The notes: generated by a model not told the origin, from the letters alone. A stretch of DNA of 64,000 bases from Heterocephalus glaber (GCF_000247695.1 NW_004624848.1:5387752-5451751); one strand, 5' to 3'; positions 1 through 12,424 are shown, counted from the stretch's first letter. A program made the numbers and translations.

Positions 1-53
1 TTTGGGGTTGCTGTAGGTGATCCAGAAATCTGTTTTTGAGACTTGTTTATGTG

Positions 54-325
54 TCTTCTCATTTCCACGGAAGGGGGTGCTTCTGGTGCCCACAGGGCTC
101 ACCTTCTCTACCCTAGGAGCTTGGGATGGCAGCAGGGGAGCATCCTTCTGGGTTTTGGGACCAGCTCAGCTTCTCTGCCCTAGGAGCTTCGGATGGTGGT
201 GGGGGAGCTTCCTTCCATGTGCTGGGACTGGCTGAGCTTCTCTGCCCTAGGAACCTAGGATGGAGCCAGGGAGCTTCCTTCTGGGTGCTGGGACCAGCTG
301 AGCTTCTCTACCCTAGGAGCCTCAC
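54..325. repeat. 67-bp minisatellite, about four units
   Basis: The phrase CTTCTCT(A/G)CCCTAGGA recurs at 103, 170, 237 and 303, giving spacings of 67, 67 and 66 bases. A shorter, more diverged unit precedes it from about 54. Units are GC-rich and differ by several substitutions, so the array is not freshly expanded. It abuts the 3' side of the antisense L1 fragment that follows. The unit length is divisible neither by 3 nor by a typical L1 monomer length, and I do not recognise it as a named satellite. Confidence 0.8.
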
Positions 326-334
326 ACCTTTTCA

Positions 335-1745
335 TTTCTAATGATACCGATTTGCATCTTTTCTCTCCTTCTCTTGGTAAGTTTGGCTAATGGTTTGTCT
401 ATTTTGTTTTTTCTTTTGAAGAAAACAAGTCTTTGCTTTGTTGATTGTTTTATTGTTTTGAGTCTTCATTTCATTCATTTCTGCTCTAATCTTTATGATT
501 TCCCTTTTTAACTTTGTCTTGGACCTAGATTGTTGTTGTTTCTCAAGTATCTTAATGTTCCTCATATGGTTATTTATCTGAGCTTATTTTACACTTCTTA
601 GTGTAAGCATTGATTCCAATGAACTTCCCTGTTAGGACTGCTTTCATAGTGTCACAGAAGTTCCAGTGTGTTATAAAGTCACATATTAACTTTCAGAAAT
701 TTAAAAAATTTCTTCCTTGATTTTTTTCTGTGACCCATTGGTTATTTAAGAGTGTTATTATTTTCCCAAGTGCTTCTATTTTTTCCTTAGCTTCTTCTGT
801 CATTGATTTCTAATGTTATTACACAATGGTATGATAGTATGCATGGGGTGATTTCTATGTGTTTATTGAAGCACACTTCATGAACTAGTACATGATCTAT
901 TTTAGAGGAAGTACCATATGCTGCAGAAAAAATGTATATTCTGTTTTAGTAGGGTAGAATACTCTGTAGATATCTATTAAGTCTATATGTTAAAGGGTGT
1001 GCTTCAACTCTGATATTTCTTTACTGACTTTTTTGTTTGGTTGATCTATGTTTTTGTGAAAATATGGTGTTAAGGTCTCTTGTTGTGATTATGTTAGTAT
1101 TCATTTGATCTTTTATATTCAGTAGTATGTGCTTTACAAAGCTAGACACTCCCAGTATTTAATGCATATACATTTATAAGCATTATCTCTTCTTGTTAAA
1201 TTGTTCCCTTAAATAGTATGCAGGACTTGCTTTGTCTCTTCTAATCAGTGTTAGCTGGAAGTTTATCATGTCTGAAATTAAAATTGCTACCCCTGCTTCT
1301 GTTGGGAGTCCTGGTGCATGAAATATTGTTTTTCATCCTTTCCTTTTTAGTCTATGACTGTCTTTTAGTTTAGATGAGTTTCAGCAGATTGAGATACAGC
1401 AGACTGTTCGGTTCTGTTCTTCAATACAATCTGCCAGTCTATGTCTTTTATTTGGAAAGTTGTGGTCATGAACATTATTACACATATTACTGAGGTGTAG
1501 TGATGGTTTATCACCACTGTACTCTGTTTCAGTTAGCAGTATCTTCTTTTTTTCTTCTTATGTTATTTTTTATTGTTGTTATCCATTGACCTTGCTTGGT
1601 GTTTTCATTTTGTCTTGACTTTTATCTTTAGTGACTTCATCATTTCTGTCTGGGATACCCAGTATTTTCTGCAGTGCTAGTTTCACAGTCACAGATCTCT
1701 CAAGCTGGTCTTTTCCAGGAAATGTCCTTTCTCTCCATCCATTTT
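335..1745 (-). mobile_element. L1 LINE fragment, 5' half of ORF2, antisense
   Basis: Read on the minus strand, 338-565 encodes a lysine-rich stretch (IRAEMNEM near its middle, then NRQTISQTYQEKE) typical of the segment between the L1 endonuclease and the reverse transcriptase. The plus strand from 640 to 1,540 reads like the complement of the L1 endonuclease region, in the expected order, with many stops and indels. The 3' half of ORF2 and the 3' UTR are missing, so the copy is truncated or interrupted near 335 by the minisatellite. Not functional. Confidence 0.75.
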
Positions 1746-3460
1746 GAAGGAAAGATTTGCTCAGTTGTTGATCTGGGAGGTCACATCCTGGGGAGGTGCC
1801 ATGGTCATTTTCTTGTCACTGGAGCAAAATACCCAACACTCGCAACTTAAAAGAGGAAAGTATCATTTTGGATCACATTTTCGGTCCATGGTCTGCTGTC
1901 TACAAGGCAGAAGCAGCACAATGGCAGGGCCGGGGCAGAGGACAGCCACATGGCCCATGGCAGCCAGGAGTGAAGAGAGGGATCTGGAGATCTAGCTTTC
2001 CAGGTCACGCTCAGTGCACACCCCCGGCTGGGCTCTGACAGCGTTCAGCTACTGAACTCCGGCAGGGGATGAGTGCCCCGATGAGTACAGTGCCCAGAGA
2101 CGGTCAGCTTCAAAAGCTCCACCTCTGAACATGTGAGGCTGTGCCTGGGCTCTCATGAGGGCAAATTTAATCTCAGTGAAGACTGGGCTCTGACTGTGGA
2201 AAAGAGTAGCATGTCTTGAGTGAGGAATACAGACAATGACTGCTGACTTCTGGACTTCTGTGAGTGAACCGGGTACTTTAATATTTGTGTGAAAATAATT
2301 ATGCAACCTGATAAAGCAGTTCTGTCCCAGAGGTCATGAGGTATTTTAGCTGTAGTGGTTGACTATAATATTTGCTTTATATGTTTCAAAATAAATATCT
2401 ATTTCCTTAAAAATAGTTACTTATCTAAGCAGGTATCAATAAAAATATTCAAATGTGACAAAACAGGTCAAATAAAATATATCTTTACACATATGAAGCT
2501 AGAAGATCCAACTCTAAGGCAGCTTAGCTTAGCATGTACCAAGACGGGCCAAGTTACAGCTCTAAATCCTAGCTGCAAGCCCACTGAGGTAGTTTTGCAT
2601 TGGTCGCCCCCATTTTCAGGCCCTACTCAGAGTGGAGGCAGCAGTGAGACCTGGAGGGAAGGAGTGAAGTCCTGTGATCTACAGGCATGACCTGCACTCG
2701 TGAGACTCTCGGGTTGGTTTGCATTGGCAAATAACTTGAAAGATGAATAATTTTTAATGAAATAGATTTCCTAGACCTGAGGATTTCCACACCAGGTGGT
2801 AGTAGACACATTCACACTGTCACTATGTTCAACCTCAGCTCCCAGAGTAATTTGAACTCCGTGTAACTACATCCATTGCCATAGCTGTGAATTTCCAAGT
2901 TTTTCCTGGAGGTAACCCTGTTTCAGTAACTCTCTGAGAGAGGGAACATAGCATGGTTGGATATTCTTCTATGAATATGAAATATGTCATACCCAAATTA
3001 ATCTTTTGCAAGAAGATATGTCTCAGTTGAATTGAAGTTTAGAAAGTTTACATTTGTGTCAGATGGTTTTGAATGTGATTCAGGTGAAGAAGAAACCAGG
3101 ATTGCCTTCTTACTACTCTGCATCTTGCAGATACTGCTGGATGTTAACGTACTCCTAAGGAAATATGGAAATATGTTCTGAGATCACAGTGCTTTCTACA
3201 GTCACAGCCCTGGGAGCTGGAGATTGGACCGACTCTCACACTGGCAGGTAGAGTTCTAAAGTCACTATAATGTGCTTTTGTTGTGTTAACCCTGTGCTCT
3301 GCAAAAGAGGTTTTTGAGAGGCATGAAAGTGTACTTAGCAATATAAAGCCATGATGGGGTGATATTAAATCCAGTAAGAGACCAATGAGCCACTAGCTAT
3401 TGAAAGAAATCCCAGATACATTTCAACATCTAGCTGAGAATGAAAAACACATTTTGGACT
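1746..3460. other. Unassigned intergenic sequence
   Basis: Mixed-composition DNA with short open frames on both strands, none with a recognisable domain. 1,900-2,160 is somewhat richer in GC than its surroundings. I see no SINE boxes, LTR ends or simple repeats here. Confidence 0.4.
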
Positions 3461-3462
3461 TT

Positions 3463-3605
3463 GCTGTGGTTTGAATATTAAATGTCACCTAAAGGCCAGT
3501 GTATCAATGGCTTGGTCCCCAGAGTGAGCTACAGGAAGATGCTGGAACCGTTAGGAAGTGGGGCCTCTCATAGATGAGAAGAAATGGACTAAAATGCCTA
3601 GGTTT
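3463..3605 (+). mobile_element. MaLR-type LTR fragment (ORR1/MT-like)
   Basis: The segment begins TGTGGTTTGAATA and continues with CTTGGTCCCCAGAG and GGAAGTGGGGCCTCTC. This is the ordered 5' half of mammalian ERVL-MaLR LTRs. The 3' half is absent, so this is a truncated LTR with no coding capacity. The subfamily was not determined. Confidence 0.6.
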
Positions 3606-5757
3606 CCTCATAGCCGATACAAGAACATCAGTTTTTAATCTCAATGTTTTTGCATTTTGATACATTGAGCTTTAATTTTTGAGAGATTTTCATGCTTTCA
3701 TTCTAAGTTATTATTAGACATTTACCGTTCAAGAGATTTTATTGATTTTGGTCCTTTTGACAATTGTAGCATTACTATTAGAGGCTCTTTATGTTTTATT
3801 AGATTATTTTTATACTGTTAGTGCAAAATGTCTTCTAATCTTGTGGCAAATTACAAGATTAGCCACTAACTGTACACATCCACTCAAGTGTCTCCCAGGG
3901 CTAGAGACACTGCTCCTTGGCAATGTGGCCCGGCCCAGCCCAAACCTGGCTCACAGATCCACAGGAGACCAGGCCACCTCCGAGCAAGGTCACGCTCGGC
4001 CACCCAGGAGGCAGGCAGGTCTCTTGTGTTTCTCTACACCTCAGGATACATTGTGGTTGTTGTTATCATGTGCTTTCATTTCTGTCTTGCAAGGCTCACT
4101 CCCTCCATTAAGAAGAAAAGCTGTTAGATGGCATTCCACATGGAGAAACAGTCAAGAATGGAGATGAAGTAGCCATTTCTGGAGAACGTAGTTTTAAGTG
4201 TGCCTCTCTGTGAGGATGTGAGTCTTACTACAAAGGAGACATCCAGGGCATCACCAAGGAGAAGGACAGCTGAGAACAAACTGGTTAAAACAATGAGGTT
4301 ACCTCATAGTTCCCCCTGGAGTACCACTGTAGCATGCCTATCCTAATTCGCCTACAGACCTTGTCTAATATTTCTTCAGATTGTCTGTTGAGTAGAATAT
4401 TTTATCAAAATTTACATCACTAGCATCGGTTGTCAGAGTTGCAGTGATTTTGGTTTTCAGGAGCTGGCCTGGGTGATACTATTCACTGTGCAACTTGTTT
4501 TCTCTTTCTCAGCAACATGTGCAAACTGTTGCACTACTCAGTACTAATCAGGAGTAATGGGAAATCGGGACTAAAAAACAATGCTTCAAGTGACATAACA
4601 TCTTTCTTGAATACTACAAAGGGCTATTTTGACTATTCCAGTGCATCTAAAGTTATGCACTTCTGTTCTTGCTAATCGGGAAGGTTGTGGTACACAATGT
4701 TAGCTCCTTCACCTCGTGATGATCTTCAGTTTCTCTTCCAAATAAGCAAGTTATGTTGAAGAAACACTACTTAGGTCCATCAAACGCATACAGATAGCAG
4801 GTACCATCCTAGTCTCACTTCTGTTCATCTGTGTGATGTGCAGGTCTGGGAAGCTATCCGTCTGACAGGGCAGCATGTTCATCAACAGCCATCCCTTGGT
4901 TAACACAGCTCACTTTAGGTCTGACGCTGTCTAATCACATGCATCCTGTATCAAGTGACTTCAGTGGATCTACTGAACAGGCTATTTTTATTTACTTATT
5001 CATCTCTCCATTGAAACCCTTCTGCTTCTTTGTTTTACTAGTGCAATGGTTCTCTCTTCAAAGGACCTCCTCCAAGTTACCCAGACCCTAAATACTCCTC
5101 CAAGCAAGTTATATCCACCTCATTGCTTCCTAATCTGTCCTGGCCTTGGACACAGCTTACTGCACACACTCCTGCAACGTGTGGGACCCAGAGAAGTCCC
5201 CAGCTTTCCCCGTGAGTGAGACTTCCCCCCAGCTTGCATCTTCTGCTTTCTGTGACACTCACCCCGGAGGAGTCACCTGGGCCACCATATTTCAGCAGTT
5301 TTATTATGTGATATGGTTTGCTATATTTCATACAGTGCATAATTCATAGCAGCTATTCTTTTTAAAAGGTAGGTAACGAAATGCTCCACCAATGTATCAT
5401 TCCAGTTGTGCTGTACATTCCATTTATGTGGAGACTCCTAAAAAATCAGGCTCCCTTCCACCACTGCCTGCTGTCATCTAAGTATGGCTGTGTAACTGGA
5501 TATCACACTTCTACAAATCATAAGTGCCAATCAGAGATAAAAGGTACCTTTACTCAGAATTTCCTTTTTTAAGTTGGTATATTTTTATTCATCATTATAA
5601 ATGTTCCTTTTACAATGTTCCTTTTGCATTATTTTATGTTTTAAATAATCATGTTATTTCCAATTCAAATCCTTTAAAAAAGTATTTATTTCTGATTTTA
5701 GTCTGTGATGCACTACCGTGCATACAACACATGCCTTGTAAACCAAATTTATCTATT
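3606..5757. other. Unassigned intergenic sequence
   Basis: AT-rich DNA without a recognised gene. The longest open frame, 141 codons at 3,742-4,167, begins in hydrophobic codons from AT-rich sequence and runs into a GC-richer patch at 3,880-4,020. It shows no domain and overlaps other open frames, so I treat it as chance. Confidence 0.4.
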
Positions 5758-5872
5758 TCAAATGATCTTTCTTTCTTTCTTTCTTTCGGGTAGTGGGGGT
5801 CTAACTCAGGACCTTCCCCATGCAAGCCAGGTGAGTTATCACTGAGCTAAATCCCTGGCCTCTCAAATGATC
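5758..5872 (-). mobile_element. ID SINE with 10-bp target duplication
   Basis: In reverse orientation the body ends ACTGAGCTAAATCCCTGGCC (complement of the ID head and A box) and contains AACTCAGGACC (complement of the B box). Its tail is a (CTTT)n run at 5,768-5,787 instead of plain T. The 10-mer TCAAATGATC flanks it at 5,758-5,767 and 5,863-5,872 as a target-site duplication. ID elements derive from BC1/tRNA-Ala and are moved by L1 machinery. The intact duplication suggests a relatively recent insertion. Confidence 0.9.
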
Positions 5873-7200
5873 CTTCTAGCTATTGCATTAGATGTGTTTG
5901 CAACTTTTAAAAATCTTTTGTCCTAGGTCACCTTTTTTTGTTACAGAAGAGTATTCAGGATGCATTATTTAGTTATGGCACTTGTGTTCTCTGATATAAA
6001 ATGTTTGACATTAACGTCTACTATTTTCAGTGCATAGGCTCTTAAATGACCTGAAATGAATAGAAAAAGTCATATGCATTTATACTGACAAATTTATACA
6101 CTTGTAAATTATAAACTTATATTTTGTATGTACATTTCTAATTCTAAATTTTTTCTTTCAAAATCAGCACAATGACAGTAAGTTTCTTGATACTATGAAC
6201 TGTTACTCAAAATTAATGGAAAAGTAGAGAAAATTATCATGACTCACTTTTAACTCTAAGCTAAGCATCAGACCTCCTATGTCTGTCCTGAAAATGATCT
6301 GCTATAGCCATGTGTTATTTTATTTATGTAATTTGTTACTTGATTTTTTATTGATGGACAAGCATTTATTATTTAAAACTAAAATAGTTTTCAACATAAC
6401 TAAATATATGTTTAATAAATATTTAACTTCTGAAAAATTTAAAACTGACATATATTCTTGTATTTTTCTTAACATAATGGCCTATACATATATATTTTTC
6501 ATTCTTTACATTTTCCTTTCAGTGTAAGTTAAGAAACAAAATAAAATAAATTGAAAGAATATAACATCATATTAAGAAAATTGAAACCATGTAGAAATTC
6601 ATTATTCAAATTAGTCTTAAAATGTACTCAAATGCAGCTCCTACAATATGTTGCCATTGTGTTCTCATGTGACTTTGCAAAGAAGACAGAAGTGAAGAAA
6701 GAGAGATGATAATAATAACTATATTATTTTTATAACTATATTATTATTATTTCTCAGCTTCTGTTTACTTTTGATTTATAAATAATTTTTCCACGTCCAT
6801 TGTTATAGTGACAGAAATACTAGATGTTGGAGAAAAAAATTAAAGGATTGTATATCTGGTTCTGAATATACTTAAAACTTATTAAGAATGACTTTTTGTG
6901 TATTTGGAAAATATTCACACTTTTTAAGACAAGTTTCTTCAAGTATAGCTAATTAATTATTCCAAAATATTTTATATCATTTTAGTATAAATAAATTCAT
7001 CTATATTAACCTCAAGGTCAGTATCAGAAGCTTATAATTGTATGTACGTAGAAATACATCTAAAGACTGAGTTTCTTTTGGCATCAATAACTGGGAAATT
7101 CTCATTTTAACTGTAATGCATCCTTATGCTGTATTGATGGGGAAAAGTTTTAGATAACTTAATAGAGTGAATATTAAGGTAGTTGTAGAAGCAAAATAAG
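5873..7200. other. AT-rich DNA, no recognised feature
   Basis: Very AT-rich sequence with many short T/A runs. Open frames such as 6,279-6,527 are built from Phe/Leu/Ile/Tyr codons expected from base composition. No repeat family was recognised with confidence. Confidence 0.4.
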
Positions 7201-7203
7201 TAA

Positions 7204-7583
7204 TGTGTTCTTTCAAGATTTGCTTTTCCTGTAACTCCATGTTTAAGGTGAGGATTATCTGACTCTAACCAGTAACTTCATTAGCCTAACAAAGTTACCA
7301 GGCCAGGGTGAATTTACAATGTATCCGTACCTATCTTGTGTCTGTGACTTGTAAATAGGAACCAGAATTGTATTTACACATCAAAGACCACTAGGGATGA
7401 GATAATGGCTAAAAAGGATATAAAAAGGGAAATGGTGCACAAAGGGGGGAGGATACGGACCAGACTGGTTTCTGGTGTTCCTGCACTCTCGGAAGAAGAA
7501 ATTTTATTATTTTACCCAAATCCTGTGTCTCCGTGTATTTCTTTCTGAGATTTCTGGAACAGTCTAAGCTCTTCCTGATACAC
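7204..7583 (+). mobile_element. Probable solo LTR of an endogenous retrovirus
   Basis: The segment has LTR-like architecture: a TG start near 7,204, a TATA-like GGATATAAAAAGGG at about 7,418, and then TCCTGTGTCTCCGTG and TTTCTTTCTGAGATTTCTGG, a typical R/U5-like run. No gag, pol or env sequence adjoins it. I could not find a target-site duplication, so both ends are approximate. The class (ERV1 or ERVK) is undetermined. Confidence 0.45.
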
Positions 7584-7770
7584 ACACATATTTGTTTCTT
7601 TGTTTGAGAACAAGAAAAAAAGTAGATGAATTTCAAACTCTTGCTATAACTTGATAAAACATAGGCCTCTACATACATTATATAGCTTTGTGTATCTAAT
7701 ATTGTTCCATGAATGCAGATTAGAAAGACAGTTATTAGGGCTATTCCTTAATTTTAGGTATTCGTTCTGA

Positions 7771-8191
7771 TGGCAGAGTCTGGACACAGCCACACAGCAG
7801 AGAGGCCCTTCGGACGTGGAAGCAGAAGAGCAGGTCCCTGACCTTGGATCTCTGGAGTCTGTCATGTTTTCCACACCCTTCAGTGACCTATGGGCTGATG
7901 CCTTGGCTTCTCTGGAAGGAAATCGTATGCTGGATGACAGCTGGAGGAGGACGCAGGCTGCCTGTGGCGAGTTCTGACCTGTACTACCATGCCGGCCACA
8001 CAGGGAATCACAGCATGCAGAGAGCTGGACATCCATTGCCGACTTGCAGGTCTCATTCCAAGTCAAGGATGAAGTGGAACCGAGATTCCCGTCACACTTC
8101 AGAGCCCTCACCCAGGCAGCAATCACGAAGCAGCGGACGTGGGATGTCACCAGCCTCTTCCTCCGTCTGTCACAGGGACAGGTGTCATGAC
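7771..8191 (+). pseudogene. Unidentified coding-like remnant, one internal stop
   Basis: A plus-strand frame beginning after a TGA at 7,768-7,770 runs about 139 codons with only one internal stop (TGA at 7,976-7,978) and ends at TGA 8,187-8,189. It has balanced, acidic, soluble-protein-like composition unlike the AT-rich shadow frames around it. Recognisable peptide stretches include SDVEAEEQVPDLGSLESV, SDLWADALASLEG and, after the stop, RFPSHFRALTQAAITKQRTW. I do not recognise the family. There is no start codon context, and I saw no clear splice sites. It could be a decayed retrocopy, a decayed exon or chance in a GC-richer patch. A 204-codon open frame on the opposite strand (7,644-8,258) overlaps it and looks less protein-like. 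Confidence 0.3.
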
Positions 8192-8388
8192 TGCAGTGGG
8201 CCGTGAAAGGGATCATCAAAATATTGCTTTCTATTAAAACTGCCCTTAAGTAAGCCAAAAATAATGTATTGCTTCTAGAGAAAATTATTGCTCAATAATT
8301 CTTAATAATCATTCTTAATAAATTAGCATACCAATGTGATAGCATTTTAAAAAATATGTACAGGGTTTTCTCTTTAACTCCAAGTCTA

Positions 8389-8945
8389 AATGATTCCATC
8401 TCCATCATCAGTGAGTGGTCCTTTTCTATCAGTTTGACTTCCCTCCAACTCATCCTCCTTGGTTTTAAAGAGATGATATAAGAAGCCTACAAAACAGAGT
8501 CCAGGGATCCAAGTGATTCTGGATCCTGTACACAAAACCTTCAGCAGGATGCAGGGAGCCTTGCAGCTTCTCAGAGAAGTCATCCAACTGTCATGTACTG
8601 AATGACAAAGCAATTAAAATATGGCATCAGCAAGTAACGCTCACAAAGGGTTACTGCTACAAAGTTTCTCACTTGTCCACTCACATGGTGGACACAAAAC
8701 CACAAAGGAGGGACAAAAGGCACAGAGAACACTAATCGGCTAATGTAGGCCTGGGCAGTATGAAAGGATTCGGTGATTGGTTTCCGTCCACCAAAGGAAA
8801 CTAGCCAGCGAGAAGAGTGGTCAAACTTCAGGGAGCAAAGCAGTTCACAAACTCCTGGGTGATTGCTGTGAACCACCGAAGAACTCGGCATTGCCCTGCT
8901 GGCCAGCGGACTCAACATACATCCCATCCTGGGCCAGAGGAGAGT
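8389..8945 (-). pseudogene. Unidentified coding-like remnant with frameshifts
   Basis: On the minus strand, 8,580-8,927 is open for 115 codons, including SSRWLVSFGGRKPITESFH. The following stretch down to 8,389 continues as coding-like peptides in other frames: DDFSEKLQGSLHPAEGFVYR, then KTKEDELEGSQTDRKGPLTD just before a TAG stop. The pattern of open blocks in shifting frames, ending in an acidic tail and a stop, is what a decayed retrocopy looks like. I cannot name the parent gene, and I saw no clear poly-A tail past 8,389. It lies in the opposite orientation to the coding-like block at 7.77-8.19 kb, so the two are probably not one gene. Confidence 0.3.
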
Positions 8946-8973
8946 GCTTGTGGGGCTGTGATATGACTTTCAA

Positions 8974-9076
8974 AAGACTAAATCATAGGCGGGGGGATTT
9001 AGCTGAGTCGCTGTGACTGATTCAGCTGAGTGAACCTGAGTTTGATCCCCGGTACAAAAAAGAGAAGACTAAATCA
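8974..9076 (+). mobile_element. ID SINE with perfect 12-bp target duplication
   Basis: The body 8,986-9,064 has the A box region GGGGATTTAGCTGAG and the B box GAGTTTGATCC, then GGTACAAAAAAGAG as tail. It is flanked by the identical 12-mer AAGACTAAATCA at 8,974-8,985 and 9,065-9,076. The centre between the boxes carries several changes from the ID consensus, so the copy is not pristine. Confidence 0.9.
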
Positions 9077-10432
9077 GCCCACTCTTTGCTTCTATGATTT
9101 GAATTAATAATAAGGAGCTAAAAGCATTTGGTTTAACAAATGTTTGCTATCAACTGCATGGAGAACTCAGTGTGAGATCCCCGAGAAATGTTAACAGGCT
9201 AGCTGTCACCTCAGAGCCGCTGGTTTGCTAAGACCACCCCATCTGAATGTAGATCATGATTCTTCTGGTGCATACCCAAAACTGCTCTAGCTGGAGCCTT
9301 CAGAGCACACCAGGATCATGGCCAGGATGTGCTTGGTGCGTATCTCCCCACACCTCCCTATGCTTTCTTCCTCAGTGCAACCTGAACGTGAAAGCTGGAT
9401 GGATTAATGAGCTCCAGCAAAGAGACACTGCAGTGACGTTAAGGCTTCAATGAGAATAAGCTGTGAGAGCCTCTTGGCTTTGCCCGGAAACTCTCAAGAG
9501 CCCTCTTGCTGTTGGAAATAATTTTCAGACAGGCTACTCTCGAGTCTTCGGGGAGGGCGGCCTCCTTTTGCAGCTTGTGTCACCCTAAGACATCACCAAC
9601 ACTGATCACAGAGTCTTAAACCCTGGCAGGGCTCATTTTCAGAGTCTCCTTCTGTGGCTGCATCTCCGTTAAATCCTCCGAATTCCAGACAAATAGCCAC
9701 TGTCCACGGCTAAATCTCAGGCTGGACGTGGGTAGAGTGCACCTGAAAGTGAAAATGTTCTGCAAAGAGCAGCTGCTCACTAAGGGAAAGAGGGGAGAGC
9801 GGGATCAGTTCTCAGGTGTGAGGCAGCATGCCGGCCAGGAGCATGCGAGTCCGTGCAGAAGGGACACTGCACTGGGAGAAGAGGGCAACGGAAAGCGCAC
9901 TTACGCAGGCTCACGGTGTGCACATTCTGACAAGTTTCCTCCCCTGTCGACATATGAACTCATTTATCCTCCTGTCTGTAGTTGTAAAACTTTCAGTTTT
10001 AAAGAACTGTATGAAATGTCACCCTATTTTATTGTTACATTTTTAAGAATCATACACACACACACACACACATACATATATATATAGATAGATAGATATA
10101 AAGATTGAGAGAAATCATTTTGGCAGCTCATAGTATAAATTATGTCTATCAACTCCTTTTCATTAGTGCCAATGGATTTCATCTTACCTTTCATAATTTA
10201 CCAGAAAATCAATTCTTATAAATATTAAATTGTAGCTAAAAGAATAGATTACATACCTGTTTTAAAAATATCAACAAACATCTCATTTAAAAATAGACAG
10301 TTGTTTGTTTCTCAAGGAAACTCTATAACAATTTCTATTCTCGTTGCATAACTATTTTCCTGACATTCTATTTTATAGTAAAGCTGACATCACAGAATTT
10401 ACTTTGGTAAGTTAATTCAAGTGTGTGTCTTC
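9077..10432. other. Unassigned sequence with a CA/TATA/GATA microsatellite
   Basis: Moderate-GC DNA with no recognised gene. A composite simple repeat lies at 10,051-10,100: (CA)n followed by (TA)n and (GATA)n. The open frame at 9,728-10,087 simply reads into that repeat. Confidence 0.5.
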
Positions 10433-10632
10433 TGGCCAGACATGGCACTGCACACCTGTAGCCCCAGCACTCTGGGAGGCTGAGGCAGGAGAATCACAAG
10501 TCTGATCTTAGCCTGAGCAACTTAGTTATTTAGGGAGAAGCTGTCTGAAAATCAAAAACAAGAAAGAGCTGGGGAATTAGCTCAGTGCAGTGCAAAGGGC
10601 CTGGTTTCAATGACTACTATGAGAATGAAAAT
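10433..10632 (+). mobile_element. B1-dID dimeric SINE
   Basis: The left monomer is B1/7SL-like: GGCCAGACATGGCACTGCACACC..., GCCCCAGCACTCTGGGAGGC and AATCACAAG. It is followed, after an A-rich linker, by a right monomer resembling ID (GAGCTGGGGAATTAGCTCAG from about 10,567). This B1+ID fusion is an established non-muroid rodent SINE structure. The ID half is diverged and its B box is weak, so the copy is old. No clear target duplication was seen. Confidence 0.75.
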
Positions 10633-12424
10633 AGTATTTATATTCTGGTTGGAAGTTTAAGCTTTAAACTAATTCCAATATTTTTCTCACTTTTTAAATC
10701 TTTCTTTACTATTTTGGTACAAAAGGTAAACCTTGAGGTCTAAGAAATAGTAATTTCACTTTAGAAAACGTTGATTTTGATTGCATTTCTTCAATTAAGA
10801 ATTTAGAGCAGCAAGTGAAAGCAGAATCAAAAATATACTATTCTCTAATACATATTCCTAGGTTATAGAAATTTGCCATTTCTCAGTGAGGACAATTTTA
10901 TTAGACCTAAAGAGTAAAGCAAAAAGTATAGAATTAAAATGATTGATTACATACTTGACTCATTTGCAAAAATTTCTACATATATTTATCTTTTATATAT
11001 ATATATATATATACACATATATATATATACTTATATTTTTTTCCTTCCAGAGAGGCCAATTTTAGTAGACAATGAAAAAAACAACAGGGAGCGAAATTTT
11101 GATACTATCATTACATAAAAGGGTTTCTCACCACAGAAGTTCCTCTTATGTTATCAGTGCTAAAATGCCTTTCATTATCAGTATGTATTTGAAGATTATA
11201 TTAATAGTTTTTAGAGGATCCAAAACTTCACCAGGGACCAGACAACAAAGGAAAGTATAATTAGCACCCAGAGGTGTTTCTGTCTTGATAGAAGTAGAGC
11301 AAGTTTGCCAATGGAAGAATTTTGGAATTAGAATCCATTATACAACATTCTAGGCAGTTAAAGAAATGAGAAAAGCTACTGTTAAAACAGAGTAAGGAAG
11401 AAAATGTGTTTTCTTCAAATAGAGAAGGTGTCATTGGCAGTCACATGGCTTTATGCTACATGTGGGGGGTTAAATTTGAGCTACCCAAGTGTGATGGTTG
11501 GAGAGGAAAACATCTGTGAAGATCTGAACTGAGAGAGGACAGAATAAAGTTCTACAGACCACAGATGAAACCGAGTATGAGCATCTTTGTGGTCGCGCCA
11601 CTTAATCTGTGAAGAAAAGTCTGCAAGCTAACCCCTTTCTCTCTTCTACTTCATGAGAAATAATACACCTCACTTACTCTACAGAAAATCCCAATCTGTA
11701 ATGCTCTTTACTTTCCAACTATACTCACTTGAACTACAAAGCGTGCGCAATGGCCGCCGTGACTGAGCGGCTGGAAGATTTGTGTGCAAGTCTGACACCT
11801 CCGCAGCCGGGCAGCACAAGCCCACACGCTTCCCGCCCGAGTCACTGCTCGTCGCAGTCTGCGCCATCCTTACTGTTTTAACGTCCGAGATTGAAAACAT
11901 TGAAGCTGTCTAGACTTCTGTCTGCTTCGTCCTCTCCCTCCTCCCGCATAGGCATTAAGATTTCTTATTGTTGTACATTAAAACTCTGCACAGAATTCAA
12001 CCTCTTCTCCTTGGAGACATCCTCTCCTCTCATGTCAGTGAAAGCCATGTGTTCTCAAAAGATCTGCCGGATGCTCCACTCTGCATCACAGTTTATTTCC
12101 TCACACAGAAACTACTGTATTGACAACATCACAAAGTACCGCAACTTATTAAAAATATTTAAAACTACTATGAGTTAGATTATTTACTTTTGTTACTCTC
12201 TGGTCAAAACGCTGCGTTGAGTTTCCTTTCACACCGAGTAAAGCCACTCTTCTGGCCACCGACCCAGCCCCGCGTCAGCTGCTGACCTCTCCGTAAACAC
12301 TGGCACTCCTCGCTGCTGCTGTCCTTCGCTCATTACATTTCAAAGGTTTAAGCCGGTCTGGGGATGCTCACCAATGACCTTGGCACTTTGCTGCCAAAGC
12401 AGAACGATCACATTCCCAGGCCGG
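10633..12424. other. Unassigned sequence; TA microsatellite and a CpG-rich patch
   Basis: Mostly AT-rich. A (TA)n repeat occupies 10,994-11,031. A short CpG-rich patch (about 11,740-11,890) stands out and supports a 73-codon minus-strand open frame at 11,679-11,900 with no recognisable domain. It may be part of an old repeat. Confidence 0.4.

Noticed and set aside
3742..4167. 141-codon open frame
   Set aside because: Hydrophobic start made of AT-rich codons, then a GC patch; competing frames and no domain.
7644..8258. 204-codon minus-strand open frame
   Set aside because: Cys/Ser-rich shadow overlapping a more protein-like plus-strand frame; no domain or start context.
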